Shown here: positions 1-8,509 of the stretch, piece after piece
How the letters are laid out: every line of letters begins with the position of its first letter
Position numbering within the stretch: position 1 is the stretch's first letter
Source: Paeniglutamicibacter sulfureus
GTDB taxonomy: Bacteria > Actinomycetota > Actinomycetes > Actinomycetales > Micrococcaceae
Assembly: GCF_030512175.1 (NCBI RefSeq)
Contig: NZ_JAULBL010000002.1
Coordinates: forward strand, 35,589 to 99,588
Direction of reading: 5' to 3'
DNA: 64,000 nt
Program-made: the position numbers and the translations under genes
The notes under the pieces: model-generated
Databases searched by the model: none
Told to the model about the DNA's origin: nothing
Seen by the model: only the letters and a program-made list of their open reading frames with translations

Positions 1-1
1 G

Positions 2-505
2 GCGGCGGCCAGTGAAGTGGAGGTCAGCCGTTTCGACGGTTCGTACACCTTGCGCCGGGTGGATGTGGTGCACGACGTGGGGGATTCGCTCTCCCCGCTG
101 ATTGACCTGGGACAAATCGAAGGCGGATTCGTGCAGGGGACGGGGTGGCTGACCCTGGAGGACCTGCGTTGGGACACCAGCGACCGGCCCACCAGGGGAC
201 GGCTGGCGACTCAGAGCGCCAGCACCTACAAGATCCCGAGCCTGTCGGAAATGCCCGAGGTCTTCAATGTCTCGCTCCTGGACAAAGCCCATGAAGAGGG
301 TGCGGTCTATGGTTCCAAGGCCGTGGGTGAGCCCCCACTGATGTTGTCACTTTCGGTGCGCGAGGCCCTGCGCCAAGCCATTGCCGGTTTTGCCGAGCCC
401 GGAACCAGTGTGTGCCTGGCTTCGCCGGCCACGCCCGAAGCGGTGTTTTGGGCGGTTCAGGCGGCCCGCGAGCACAGTGCATTGATCAGCGGGCGATCAT
501 CATGA
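2..505 (+). CDS. xdhB: Xanthine dehydrogenase molybdopterin-binding subunit, C-terminal fragment
   Basis: Only the last 167 or so codons are in the window; the frame is open to the left edge, so the true start lies upstream. The fragment matches the C-terminus of the large molybdenum-cofactor subunit of xanthine dehydrogenase, which hydroxylates hypoxanthine and xanthine to urate. Visible landmarks are the glycine-rich GQIEGGFVQGTGW loop and the GSKAVGEPP segment, which holds the conserved active-site glutamate of the family. The stop codon overlaps the next gene's ATG (ATGA), so the two are co-translated. The FAD and Fe-S subunits are presumably upstream. Assignment to purine oxidation rather than another aldehyde/purine oxidase rests on the xdhC neighbour. 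Confidence 0.88.
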   Translation, partial: AAASEVEVSRFDGSYTLRRVDVVHDVGDSLSPLIDLGQIEGGFVQGTGWLTLEDLRWDTSDRPTRGRLATQSASTYKIPSLSEMPEVFNVSLLDKAHEEGAVYGSKAVGEPPLMLSLSVREALRQAIAGFAEPGTSVCLASPATPEAVFWAVQAAREHSALISGRSS

Positions 506-1308
506 CCTGGATTGATGCGGTGATGCGGCTGCGGTCCCAGCGGGTCCCGGCGGTTTTGATCACCGTGGTTGGTGTGCGCGGGCATGCACCGCGCGAGGCC
601 GGAACCAAGATGGTTGCCACCCTTGATGAGCTTTTTGAAACCATAGGTGGCGGCAACCTGGAGATGACCGCGGTGACACGGGCCCGGCAAATGCTCACCG
701 AGTCGCTGCACGTGCCCGAAACAATGACCTTGCGGCTGAATGACAAGGCTCCGGCGACCTATGGTCGACAATGCTGTGGAGGAGAAGTGACGATCTTGCT
801 TGAACCGATGGCCGTACCCCCGGCGGTGGCGATCTTTGGCGTTGGCAATGTGGGTCTTGAACTTGCCCGCATTCTTTCTCGGCAGGACATTGAACTGTAT
901 TTGAGCGATTCCCGCGAGGAAAACCTGCAGGGGCTGAACGCACTTGAACCGGCGGTGGCGCGGATTCATCCGAAACCGGCCGTCATTGGCGAAGAAGTGC
1001 TCAGTCGGTTGCCTGGTGGAACACACGTGCTGATCATGACCCATGACCACGCCGAGGATTTCCACCTATGCGATGCCGCGTTGCGGCATCCGAATCTTGG
1101 CTCGATCGGCCTGATCGGGTCCAACGCCAAATGGCAGCGATTCCGCAAGAATCTTGCGCAAAGCGGACATGAGGAAGCCGTGATTGGAAGGATCGACTGC
1201 CCCATCGGAGACCCGGAGGTGGTGGGTAAGGATCCGGCCACGATTGCGGTGAGCGTAGCAGCCGACCTTCTCAAACGAATGATCAAGGTCAACGCCGTCA
1301 AGGTCTGA
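502..1308 (+). CDS. xdhC: Xanthine dehydrogenase accessory protein XdhC
   Basis: The protein of 268 residues belongs to the XdhC/CoxI family, which binds sulfurated molybdenum cofactor and inserts it into xanthine dehydrogenase. The N-terminal part shows the family segments GHAPREAGTKM and the IGGGNLE turn, followed by a CCGGEV motif near residue 90. The C-terminal half begins with a Rossmann nucleotide-binding signature, FGVGNVG, near residue 110. The start at 502 was chosen because it overlaps the xdhB stop by four bases; an in-frame ATG at 412 lies deep inside xdhB and is unlikely to be used. Operon position after the large subunit agrees with the usual xdh gene order. Confidence 0.92.
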   Translation: MTWIDAVMRLRSQRVPAVLITVVGVRGHAPREAGTKMVATLDELFETIGGGNLEMTAVTRARQMLTESLHVPETMTLRLNDKAPATYGRQCCGGEVTILLEPMAVPPAVAIFGVGNVGLELARILSRQDIELYLSDSREENLQGLNALEPAVARIHPKPAVIGEEVLSRLPGGTHVLIMTHDHAEDFHLCDAALRHPNLGSIGLIGSNAKWQRFRKNLAQSGHEEAVIGRIDCPIGDPEVVGKDPATIAVSVAADLLKRMIKVNAVKV

Positions 1309-1410
1309 TCACCACCCGTCCGTCCCCGCGGGTGTGGGGCCGCAAACGGCGATATCCAATTAATTCCCATTGAACCGCCGACAACGCCGAAAATAACGCG
1401 ACTGCAGTAC

Positions 1411-1842
1411 CTAGTCTGCCTCGGGCTGTGCCCCAAGGACGAAGTGGCGCCCCGAGATGCCGGTGACCTCGATCTTCACCCATGATTCCTTTTGAGTGGG
1501 GATCCAAGGGGATACCCCGGAGCTGCGGGCCACTTCGATTTCCTTGCTGGTTTGCAAGTGGTGTGCCTGGCCGTGCACGACCACCGACCACGCTTCGTCG
1601 GAGAGGATGCCGTCGGCTTCGAACGCGACCGCATCGTGTACCGTGAGGGCCGCAAGTTTTTCGCCCGGCCCGGTGCGGAGATAGATGGTCTTGTCCAACA
1701 GACCGAAGTTCACCGGGAAGATATCGATGGTGTTGCCCACGGCGGTTGCCAGCCGGCCGTGGCTGGTCCTTCCGAGTAGGCCCCAGGACTCCTCATCTGT
1801 CAGCGTTAGCACTGGCTGGTCTGCATCATGGTTGAACATCAT
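1411..1842 (-). CDS. Pyridoxamine 5'-phosphate oxidase-related flavin-binding protein
   Basis: This protein of 143 residues has the split-barrel layout of PNPOx-like proteins (PF12900-type): an early SHGRLAT strand that contacts the flavin phosphate, then FPVNF, the LRTGPGEKLAAL segment, and VAFEAD. Such proteins bind FMN, F420 or heme and act as small reductases or putative nitroimidazole reductases; the substrate cannot be told from sequence. It is a single gene, convergent with xdhC and divergent from the App1 gene. The family call is firm and the function is open. Confidence 0.8.
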   Translation of the reverse strand: MMFNHDADQPVLTLTDEESWGLLGRTSHGRLATAVGNTIDIFPVNFGLLDKTIYLRTGPGEKLAALTVHDAVAFEADGILSDEAWSVVVHGQAHHLQTSKEIEVARSSGVSPWIPTQKESWVKIEVTGISGRHFVLGAQPEAD

Positions 1843-1970
1843 GCCCCCACACTTCTATGAAGTGTGAATAAATACCAGTGTGTCGAGGATTGCCGCCCTA
1901 TTTCATGCCATGGCGGCGCGTCATCCTTTCGATCCACCGCATGCCACCAGCTCATGAAAGACTGGGGATC

Positions 1971-3050
1971 ATGGTCAAGGAAACAGGATCAGAACGCGCC
2001 CGGCACATCGCAGCACGCTTCGAGGATCGCCTTTACGAGCTTCGCGCAGAGAGCGCCCGCGAACGTGGGCTGATCCCTACGGTGCTGCCCTACACCGGAT
2101 ACGGCTTGTCGGATCCGGAGAACGGCTGGGTGCGCATCTTCGCCCGGGTGCTGCTGGCCAAGCCCGGCGCCTTCGAAGACGGGCGCCACCTCGCGAAGGT
2201 CATCACGGACGGCGTGCGGGGCTGGCGTAACTTCATGTCACCGATCCTGCCCCACGGCGAGATCGAGGCCCACATCAACGGCGAACGCTTCAAGGTGCAG
2301 GCAGACCGCGGGGGAGTGGTCGATGTCCGCGTGGCCGCCTCGCTGGAACCCGGCTGGAACGAGATCAGCCTGCACGTCGAGGGTGGGCCCACCGTCACCG
2401 CGCCGATTGTGGTCGTTGACGGGAAGCAGGAGTTCGGGGTGCTCTCGGACGTGGACGACACCGTGGTGGTCACCGCGCTGCCGCGCCCGCTGCTGGCGGC
2501 GTGGAACTCGTTCGTGCTCTCCGAGCACGCCCGCCTGGCCACACCGGGGATGCCGGTGATGATGGAGCGGCTGATGCGAGACAAGCCCGGCGCCCCCACC
2601 TTCTATCTCTCCACCGGTGCCTGGAACGTCGCCCAGACCCTGACCCGGTTCCTCTCACGCAACCTCTACCCGCAGGGCCCGCTGCTGCTGACCGACTGGG
2701 GCGCCACCGAGCGCGGCTGGTTCCGTTCGGGCATGCAGCACAAGGCCGACCAGTTGCGCCGTCTCGCCGCCGAATTCCCGAACATGAAATGGCTGCTGAT
2801 CGGCGATGACGGCCAACACGACCCTTATCTCTACGCCGAATTCGCCCGCCGCTATCCCCGCCATGTCGAGGCCATCGTCATTCGCCAGCTGACCCCCTCC
2901 GAGGCGGTGCTGGCCGGTGGGCGCAGCCAGGGGATCCTGAATTCCACCCCCGGAGTGCCCTGGGTCTACGAGCCCGACGGGTCGCGCATCGCCGAGAAGC
3001 TGGAGGGCCTGGGCATCATCAGCCCCGACGATCCGGCAAGGATCGACTGA
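1971..3050 (+). CDS. App1-like phosphatidate phosphatase domain protein (DUF2183)
   Basis: The protein of 359 residues carries the App1 catalytic domain first defined in yeast phosphatidate phosphatase App1. The HAD-like motif I, DVDDT, sits near residue 160, followed by the FYLSTGAWN motif II and a later GDDGQHDPYLY segment (motif IV) that would hold metal-binding acids. The expected reaction is dephosphorylation of phosphatidic acid or a related lipid phosphate. I use the ATG at 1971 (MVKETG), preceded by a GGGG-containing site; an earlier in-frame ATG at 1878 has no clear ribosome site. The thioesterase gene follows directly after the stop codon, suggesting one lipid-related operon. Confidence 0.85.
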   Translation: MVKETGSERARHIAARFEDRLYELRAESARERGLIPTVLPYTGYGLSDPENGWVRIFARVLLAKPGAFEDGRHLAKVITDGVRGWRNFMSPILPHGEIEAHINGERFKVQADRGGVVDVRVAASLEPGWNEISLHVEGGPTVTAPIVVVDGKQEFGVLSDVDDTVVVTALPRPLLAAWNSFVLSEHARLATPGMPVMMERLMRDKPGAPTFYLSTGAWNVAQTLTRFLSRNLYPQGPLLLTDWGATERGWFRSGMQHKADQLRRLAAEFPNMKWLLIGDDGQHDPYLYAEFARRYPRHVEAIVIRQLTPSEAVLAGGRSQGILNSTPGVPWVYEPDGSRIAEKLEGLGIISPDDPARID

Positions 3051-3515
3051 ATGTCCGGACACAAGATCCGCGTCGAGGTCCCCATGCGCTGGGGAGACAT
3101 GGATGCCTACGGACACATCAACAACGTGAACCTGGTCCGCATGATGGAAGAGGCGCGCATCGCCGGCTTCGGGGTGCCCGGCGGCACCGGAAAGCCCGGC
3201 ATCATGCCGCAGGTCGACCTGTTCTCCACGGTCCCGGAAAACACGCAGATCCTGGTCGTCGAGCACCGCGTGCGCTACCTCAAACCGTTGGACTACCGCA
3301 ACGTCCCGGCGCACGTGGATTTGTGGATCAGCACCATCAAGGCCGCGAGTTTCGACATCAGCTACGAGTTCCACGATCCGGTGGACGGCGGGGTGTGCGT
3401 TCGTGCTGCAACCACCCTGGCATTCTTCTCCGTTGACGAGCAGCGATTGCTTCGACTTAGCCCGGGGAACAAGGAAGCGCTGGCGCAGTACGCGGCCGAC
3501 CCGATTTTCCGCTAA
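3051..3515 (+). CDS. Acyl-CoA thioesterase, hotdog fold (4HBT family)
   Basis: At 154 residues this is a typical single-domain 4-hydroxybenzoyl-CoA-thioesterase-type protein. The N-terminus has the family motif RWGDMDAYGHINN (residues 13-25), with Asp18 in the catalytic position and His22/Asn24-25 after it. These enzymes hydrolyse acyl-CoA or acyl-ACP thioesters in the cytosol. The ATG follows the App1 stop with no gap, so translation is probably coupled and a shared role in lipid turnover is likely, though the acyl substrate is unknown. Confidence 0.88.
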   Translation: MSGHKIRVEVPMRWGDMDAYGHINNVNLVRMMEEARIAGFGVPGGTGKPGIMPQVDLFSTVPENTQILVVEHRVRYLKPLDYRNVPAHVDLWISTIKAASFDISYEFHDPVDGGVCVRAATTLAFFSVDEQRLLRLSPGNKEALAQYAADPIFR

Positions 3516-3653
3516 TGCTTTCTCTTTCCGGACGCAATGGACAATCGTTGCCGTGCAAGGCCTAATGCCCAGCCCCGCCTAGGAACACGTCGAACCGTCA
3601 CATTGAGACAAGCCTTGGACTCTCCCGTGCAATGCGTTGCTATTGTTCGGAGC

Positions 3654-4022
3654 ATGAGCACCGAAACTGCACCTCAGGCAGACACCGTGTCCTTGGACGG
3701 CCGAGTATTCTGCGGCGTTGAGAATTCTGCAACAGGAGAAGTAGGGCAATCCACCACATTTACCTACCACCAAGATCACGAAGTGGTTTGGGCAGAGTAC
3801 TCCGGTGGTGCAGTCGTCCGAGGCTATCTCGTCGGCACTCGCAATGCGGATAAATTGAACTTTCGCTACGTTCACCTTGGCGCTAACAAGGAAACCTCAA
3901 CCGGAGTTTGTGAATCGGTCATCGAGGTCCTTGACGACGGTCGGGTACGTTTCCATGAATCGTGGGCATGGGAATCCCGACCGGAAACGGGAAACAGCAT
4001 TGTCGAAGAGCTGAAGCAATAG
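3654..4022 (+). CDS. Small conserved protein of the so-called 'N-acetylglutamate synthase' annotation family
   Basis: The product (122 residues) resembles roughly 110-residue bacterial proteins that databases often label N-acetylglutamate synthase without good reason. The pattern is GRVFCGVENS, a TTFTYHQ strand, a VVWAEYSGG turn, FRYVHL, and a C-terminal DGRVRFHESWAW segment, which looks like a small lipocalin-like beta-barrel. No acetyltransferase motif is present, so I do not assign that activity. I place the start at the ATG at 3654, since the earlier in-frame ATG at 3537 would add residues of low complexity. Base composition is visibly less GC-rich than in flanking genes, which hints at separate ancestry. 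Confidence 0.7.
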   Translation: MSTETAPQADTVSLDGRVFCGVENSATGEVGQSTTFTYHQDHEVVWAEYSGGAVVRGYLVGTRNADKLNFRYVHLGANKETSTGVCESVIEVLDDGRVRFHESWAWESRPETGNSIVEELKQ

Positions 4023-4118
4023 CCCGTTCTAAACCACCGAAAAAGGGGTGGCCCGCCAAGCACCGGTGGACTGCGACCGCCAACCTTGGGTCCACGGCCG
4101 TCTCAGCCGCCCGGAATC

Positions 4119-4619
4119 CTAGGAAAGTTGCAGGTTGCCCGTCAGGGACTCGAAGTCGCGGGCCAATTCCTCATCGCGCTCGAAGGTACATGCAGAGAGC
4201 GGTTCGGTGCTGAAGGAAAAGTAGCGCAGCCCGGCACTGTGGCGCGGATCGGCGGGAAGCGCAATCGCGTTGCTGTGGAAATTCACCCGCCCAAGTGAAA
4301 TCCCCGGAGCCGGCTGCGGCGCAATGCGCAGCAGCTGCACAATGACCGGCAGGTCGTGGGCGAACACCTGGTGGTGGGTGCCTCCGGCAAAGACATGCAG
4401 TGTCAGGCCCTGGGTCAGGGACATCGCGACCTCGATGTCAGCGGGCGCCCAAAGCGTGGGGCGGGCCATGAGGCTCCTGATCGCCCGGGGATTGGTGCGG
4501 TGTCCGGAGTGGAACGAGATACAGGTGTCGATGGAACGTGACTCATTGCGCAAGGTGGTGGCGCCTTTCGTGTGCTCTTGTCCCCAAGGCAGCGGCTGCT
4601 GCCAGGACCGCTTCGTCAT
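4119..4619 (-). CDS. Hypothetical protein
   Basis: This open frame codes for 166 residues from the ATG at 4619 (MTKRSWQQP); an in-frame start at 4670 is also possible. I do not recognise the family. The C-terminal half reads like a folded alpha/beta domain with a HHQVFAHDLPVIVQLL stretch, but no catalytic motif, signal peptide or membrane segment is clear. It sits alone between two plus-strand genes. Coding probability is supported by lack of a better frame in the region and by GC-rich third positions; the start is uncertain. Confidence 0.5.
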   Translation of the reverse strand: MTKRSWQQPLPWGQEHTKGATTLRNESRSIDTCISFHSGHRTNPRAIRSLMARPTLWAPADIEVAMSLTQGLTLHVFAGGTHHQVFAHDLPVIVQLLRIAPQPAPGISLGRVNFHSNAIALPADPRHSAGLRYFSFSTEPLSACTFERDEELARDFESLTGNLQLS

Positions 4620-4738
4620 CCGAACCACCCTTGAAGCATGGGGTTGGTGTCGCGCCGGGTCGGAGCCCAAAGCTGACGCGTATCTCGTGAAGCTAATTTC
4701 ATCCTACCAAACGCCCGGCGACGTTTTAGAGTGAGTGA

Positions 4739-5344
4739 ATGAGACTCATCTTGATCCGCCACGGGCAGACAGCCTCCAATGTGGCCCAGGCCCTGGACAC
4801 TGCGGCCCCCGGCGCGCCGCTGGACGAGACCGGCCTGGCCCAGGCACGGGAACTCGTCCGGAGGCTCGGTGCCGAGGATGTGGACGCGGTCTTCTCCTCG
4901 CCGTTGCTGCGCGCCAAGATGACCGCAACGCCCTTGGCCGATTCCCGCGGACTTGTCCTTGCCGAGCACGTGGGGCTGAGCGAAATCTCCGCCGGTGACC
5001 TGGAGATGCGCAACGACCCCGAGGCCCAACTTGCCTACCGCGAAGTGTTTTTCCGGTGGCTTTCCGGCGACCTTGCCGCCAAGGTTGCTGGCGGCGAGGA
5101 TGCGCACACGGCACTGGATCGATTCAACTCGGTCATCGAACAGGCGCGCGCAGCTGGGACCGGAAAGCTGGTCGTGGTCAGCCATGCCGCAATGCTGGTG
5201 ACATGGCTTGCCTCCCGAAGCACCAACTTCGACCCCGGCCTGCTGAGCCCGCTGCCACTGGCCAACACCGGAGTGGTGACGCTGGATGCGGTAGCAAGAT
5301 CGCGGTGGACCATGCGCAGTTGGCAGGACCGGCGTCTGGACTAG
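4739..5344 (+). CDS. Histidine phosphatase family protein (phosphoglycerate mutase-like)
   Basis: The protein of 201 residues begins with the RHG signature at residues 7-9 (LIRHGQT), where the histidine becomes phosphorylated during catalysis. A second conserved histidine is in VVSHAAML near residue 150, and a GLSEISAGDLE segment supplies the acidic residue. The family removes phosphate from small molecules or phosphosugars; the substrate is not predictable. It is monocistronic, with 76 bases to the convergent permease gene. Confidence 0.87.
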   Translation: MRLILIRHGQTASNVAQALDTAAPGAPLDETGLAQARELVRRLGAEDVDAVFSSPLLRAKMTATPLADSRGLVLAEHVGLSEISAGDLEMRNDPEAQLAYREVFFRWLSGDLAAKVAGGEDAHTALDRFNSVIEQARAAGTGKLVVVSHAAMLVTWLASRSTNFDPGLLSPLPLANTGVVTLDAVARSRWTMRSWQDRRLD

Positions 5345-5420
5345 AAAGTCCCGTTCTGCAACCGGCGATGCCGCCCGCACGGCGCCGAAACGTCGTGGGG
5401 GCGGCAATTCAGGATCGGCG

Positions 5421-6791
5421 TCAGTCCTCGAAGGAAAGCTTCGGCGGGGTGGTGCGGAAGCCCTTGGTGCGGATGGCCAAAAAGCCGATTCCCGCGGCGA
5501 ACCACATCAGTCCCACCACAAGACTGACGCCGGAGAGTGAGGTCCACAACCAAATGGTCAGCGCGAATCCCACCAGGGGCATGAGCAGGTAGAGCAACAC
5601 CGAACGGGCACCACGCGCCTTAGCATCCATGAAGAAGGTCTTGATGACCGAAAGGTTCACCATGGAGAACGCAACCAGGGCCCCGAAGCTGACCACCGAG
5701 GCCGCAGTCTCCAAGCTGACGAAGAGGTAGGTCAGCGACACCGCGGAGACCACGAGGGTGGCATAGACGGGGGTGGAAAAACGGCGATTGAGCATGCCCA
5801 TGCGGCGCGGCAGCAATCCGTCACGCCCCATGGAGTACAGGATTCGGGTCACGCTGGCCTGCGAGGCCATGGCCGAACCAAATGACCCCACAACGTAGAC
5901 CGCCACAAAGATCGCGGTGAGCACCGAACCGCCGACCCCTGCCATGAGCTCGACGCCCGCGGCATCCGGATCGTTGAAGGTGGTGTGGTCCGGGTGGATC
6001 AATGCCCCGGCCCAGCCAACGACGATGAAGATCAGGCCGCCGGCCAAGGTGGTGAGCACGATCGCGGCGGGAATCGTCTTGCCGGGATTCCTCGCATCCT
6101 CCGACAAGGTCGAAATAGCATCGAATCCCAGGAACGAGAGCGAGAGGATGGCAGCGCCGGAGAAGATCGGGCCCAGGCCGTCGGCGCCAAAGGAGAACGG
6201 TGCCAACAGGCTTGGGGCATCGGCGTTGATGACCTGGTTGAGCACCAGCGCCACGAAGATGCCGATCATGAGCACCGAGGAGGCGACCACCGTGGCGCTG
6301 AGCCGGCCGATGAACTTGATGCCGATGATGTTCAGGCCCAGCACCAGCACGAGGGACACCAGCGAGAACGCCCAGGCGGGGACCGCAGGGAACTGCGTGT
6401 TGAGATAGATGCCGATGAGCAGAAAATTGATCATCGGGATGAACAAGTAGTCGAGCATCAGCGTCCAGCCCGTGGCAAAACCGACAGTTCCGCCGAAGGC
6501 CTGCTGGGTGTAGGCGTAGGCGGATCCGGCCTGCGGCACCGCCCGGGACATCTGGGCGTAGCTGAAGGCCGTGAACAGCATGGTCACCAGTCCCACGATA
6601 TAAGCGGCCGGCAGATGTCCGTTGGTCACCCCGGTCACCACGCCGTAGGTGGTGAACACCGTGACCGGCGCCATGTACGTCAGTCCGAAGAGCACCAGGA
6701 AAGGTATGCCCAGGACCCGCTTGAGCTCGGTGGGACGGGCGCCGTGTATGCTGCCGGATGCCGGAACATGAGCCGAGATCTTGGTATTCAT
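5421..6791 (-). CDS. APC-superfamily amino acid/amine permease
   Basis: The protein of 456 residues contains about twelve hydrophobic segments and APC-family features near the first helix (GLTYMAPVTVFTTYG) and around the GFDAIS motif in the middle. It would import an amino acid, amine or related solute by proton symport at the inner membrane. I use the ATG at 6791 (MNTKIS) because it overlaps the amidohydrolase stop by four bases; longer in-frame starts run into that gene. Its operon partner suggests that the imported compound is the substrate, or leads to the substrate, of the amidohydrolase. Regulation is probably by the divergent TetR protein. Confidence 0.87.
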   Translation of the reverse strand: MNTKISAHVPASGSIHGARPTELKRVLGIPFLVLFGLTYMAPVTVFTTYGVVTGVTNGHLPAAYIVGLVTMLFTAFSYAQMSRAVPQAGSAYAYTQQAFGGTVGFATGWTLMLDYLFIPMINFLLIGIYLNTQFPAVPAWAFSLVSLVLVLGLNIIGIKFIGRLSATVVASSVLMIGIFVALVLNQVINADAPSLLAPFSFGADGLGPIFSGAAILSLSFLGFDAISTLSEDARNPGKTIPAAIVLTTLAGGLIFIVVGWAGALIHPDHTTFNDPDAAGVELMAGVGGSVLTAIFVAVYVVGSFGSAMASQASVTRILYSMGRDGLLPRRMGMLNRRFSTPVYATLVVSAVSLTYLFVSLETAASVVSFGALVAFSMVNLSVIKTFFMDAKARGARSVLLYLLMPLVGFALTIWLWTSLSGVSLVVGLMWFAAGIGFLAIRTKGFRTTPPKLSFED

Positions 6792-8422
6792 CGTATTCCG
6801 TCCAATGCCGGTTCGGGTGTCGTCAGGTGGGTGGGTTTGCCGGCAAGCCAGGTGCCAAGGACCTTCACGCCGGCCACGTCGTGTTCCGCGATGGAGCGTG
6901 GATCGCTCTCCAGCCAGACCAGGTCCGCGATCTGCCCCGCTGCCAGGGTTCCGCGTTCGTGGTCGGCAAAGGCCTGGTAGGCGACCTGGGCGCTGTAGGA
7001 GTCCAGGGCATCGACAACGCCGTAGGGGGCCCCGGCCAGCGGAGGAATGTCGGGGTCGGACAGCCCTGTGCGGGTCACTGCCGTGCCGATGCCCGGCATC
7101 GGGTGGTGGTGTGTGACAGGCCAGTCGCTGCCAAAGGACACCCTGACGCCCGAGGCGGCGACCTCGCTGATCTGGAACTGCCGTGACGCCCGTTCGGCTC
7201 CAAGCCGTGGGAAGGTCAGTTCGGTCATGACGGTGTCCCGCTGGGCCCACAGCGGCTCGAAGTTCGCGATGACGCCCAATTCCCTGAACCGTGGCAGGTC
7301 GGTGGGGGAGATGGACTGCAGGTGGGCCATGACCGGTCGGCGGTCGCGTGGGCCGTTGGCGGCAACGACCGCCGCAATGGTGTCCAGTCCCTGACGAACG
7401 GCGGCGTCTCCGATGGCGTGCAGGTGCAATTGGAAACCCATGGAATCCACGGCGATCGCCGCATCGATGAGTGAGTGGTCTTCCCAATTGGGCAGGCCGC
7501 GGCTGCCGGGGCAGTCCGCATAGGCATCGATCATGTGGGCCGTGTGCGATTCAACGATCCCGTCCAGGAAGAACTTGATGGTGTTTGCGCTGAGCAGTTC
7601 CCCGCCGGCGGCGATCACGCGGTCCCTGGCTGCGGCAAATTCGGGCAGTTGCCCTGCCCAGCGCAACGGGTCAGCGCGGAAGGCAAGGTTCACCCGGGTG
7701 TGCAACGCCCCCTGTCGTGCGGCGGCGAGGTAGGCGTCGAGGGATTCCGTTTCCACCCATGCGTCTTGCACCCAACTGACACCGGCCCGGGCAAATGCCG
7801 AGGTGGCCCGGCTGAGGGCGGAGACCAAGGTGTCCTGGCCGTGTGCGGGAACATGGGCGGCAACCAGGTCGATGGCGCCGGGTTCGCACAACGTCCCCAG
7901 GGGAGAGCCGTTCGGGCGACGGATGATACGGCCGAGCTCGGGCTCTGGCGTGTCCGAGGTGATCCCGGAAATTTCCAGTGCCCGGGAATTTACCCATACC
8001 GTGTGGTAGTCCCAGGCGCGCAAGAGTACGGGGCGGTCGGAAACGACGCTGTCGAGCCATCGGGCATCGAAGCATCCATCTTCGGACAGTGTTGCGTCGT
8101 AGCTGGCACCGACGATCCATTCGTCCCCGGGGTGCTCGTCCGCCCAGCGTGCGACTGCGGCCAGGATTTCGTCGAGGTCCGTGCAGTGGCGGATCTGGGG
8201 ACCGACGTCCTCGAGCCCGGCAAAGAGGGGGTGGGCGTGGCCGTCGCCGAAGGCGGGCCCGAGGTAGCCGCCGCGCAGGTCATGGAGGACATCGGCGATC
8301 GATGCCAGGTCCCCGGCGGCCGGACCGATGGCGGTGATGATTCCGTCGGTGACCGCCACGGCGGTCGTTTGCCCCGCAGGGGCACCGGCAACCGAGCCCG
8401 AATGAAAGACTGTCAAGGTCAA
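6788..8422 (-). CDS. Amidohydrolase family protein (Amidohydro_3 / YtcJ-like)
   Basis: The protein is about 544 residues long. Metal-binding motifs of the Amidohydro_3 group are visible: FGDGHAHPLF (HxH), KFFLDGIVESHTAHM, LHLHAIGDAAV and FGSDWPVTHHHPM. Such enzymes hydrolyse amide or related C-N bonds using one or two zinc ions. The chosen start is a TTG at 8422, nine bases after GGGAG; no ATG fits, and the frame upstream passes through the AT-rich operator, which argues against the longer GTG start at 8500. It is first in a two-gene operon with the APC permease and divergent from the TetR regulator. Confidence 0.85.
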   Translation of the reverse strand: MTLTVFHSGSVAGAPAGQTTAVAVTDGIITAIGPAAGDLASIADVLHDLRGGYLGPAFGDGHAHPLFAGLEDVGPQIRHCTDLDEILAAVARWADEHPGDEWIVGASYDATLSEDGCFDARWLDSVVSDRPVLLRAWDYHTVWVNSRALEISGITSDTPEPELGRIIRRPNGSPLGTLCEPGAIDLVAAHVPAHGQDTLVSALSRATSAFARAGVSWVQDAWVETESLDAYLAAARQGALHTRVNLAFRADPLRWAGQLPEFAAARDRVIAAGGELLSANTIKFFLDGIVESHTAHMIDAYADCPGSRGLPNWEDHSLIDAAIAVDSMGFQLHLHAIGDAAVRQGLDTIAAVVAANGPRDRRPVMAHLQSISPTDLPRFRELGVIANFEPLWAQRDTVMTELTFPRLGAERASRQFQISEVAASGVRVSFGSDWPVTHHHPMPGIGTAVTRTGLSDPDIPPLAGAPYGVVDALDSYSAQVAYQAFADHERGTLAAGQIADLVWLESDPRSIAEHDVAGVKVLGTWLAGKPTHLTTPEPALDGIR

Positions 8423-8442
8423 GGGGTGCAGCTCCCAACTAA

Positions 8443-8459
8443 ATTTAATAAGATTAAAT
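8443..8459. promoter_or_regulatory. Inverted repeat, probable TetR operator
   Basis: ATTTAAT-AAG-ATTAAAT is a perfect 7-bp inverted repeat with a 3-base spacer. It lies between the divergent amidohydrolase (start 8422) and TetR (start about 8510) genes in otherwise GC-rich DNA. Size and position fit a self-regulating TetR operator; binding is inferred. Confidence 0.6.
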
Positions 8460-8509
8460 AAACTGTCGCCTACCTTATCTGTGGGCGGAGTCACACGCAA
8501 GGGGTTTTG

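Noticed and set aside
5985..8461. Open plus-strand frames opposite the APC permease and amidohydrolase
   Set aside because: Both minus-strand genes have clear motifs; the plus frames do not.
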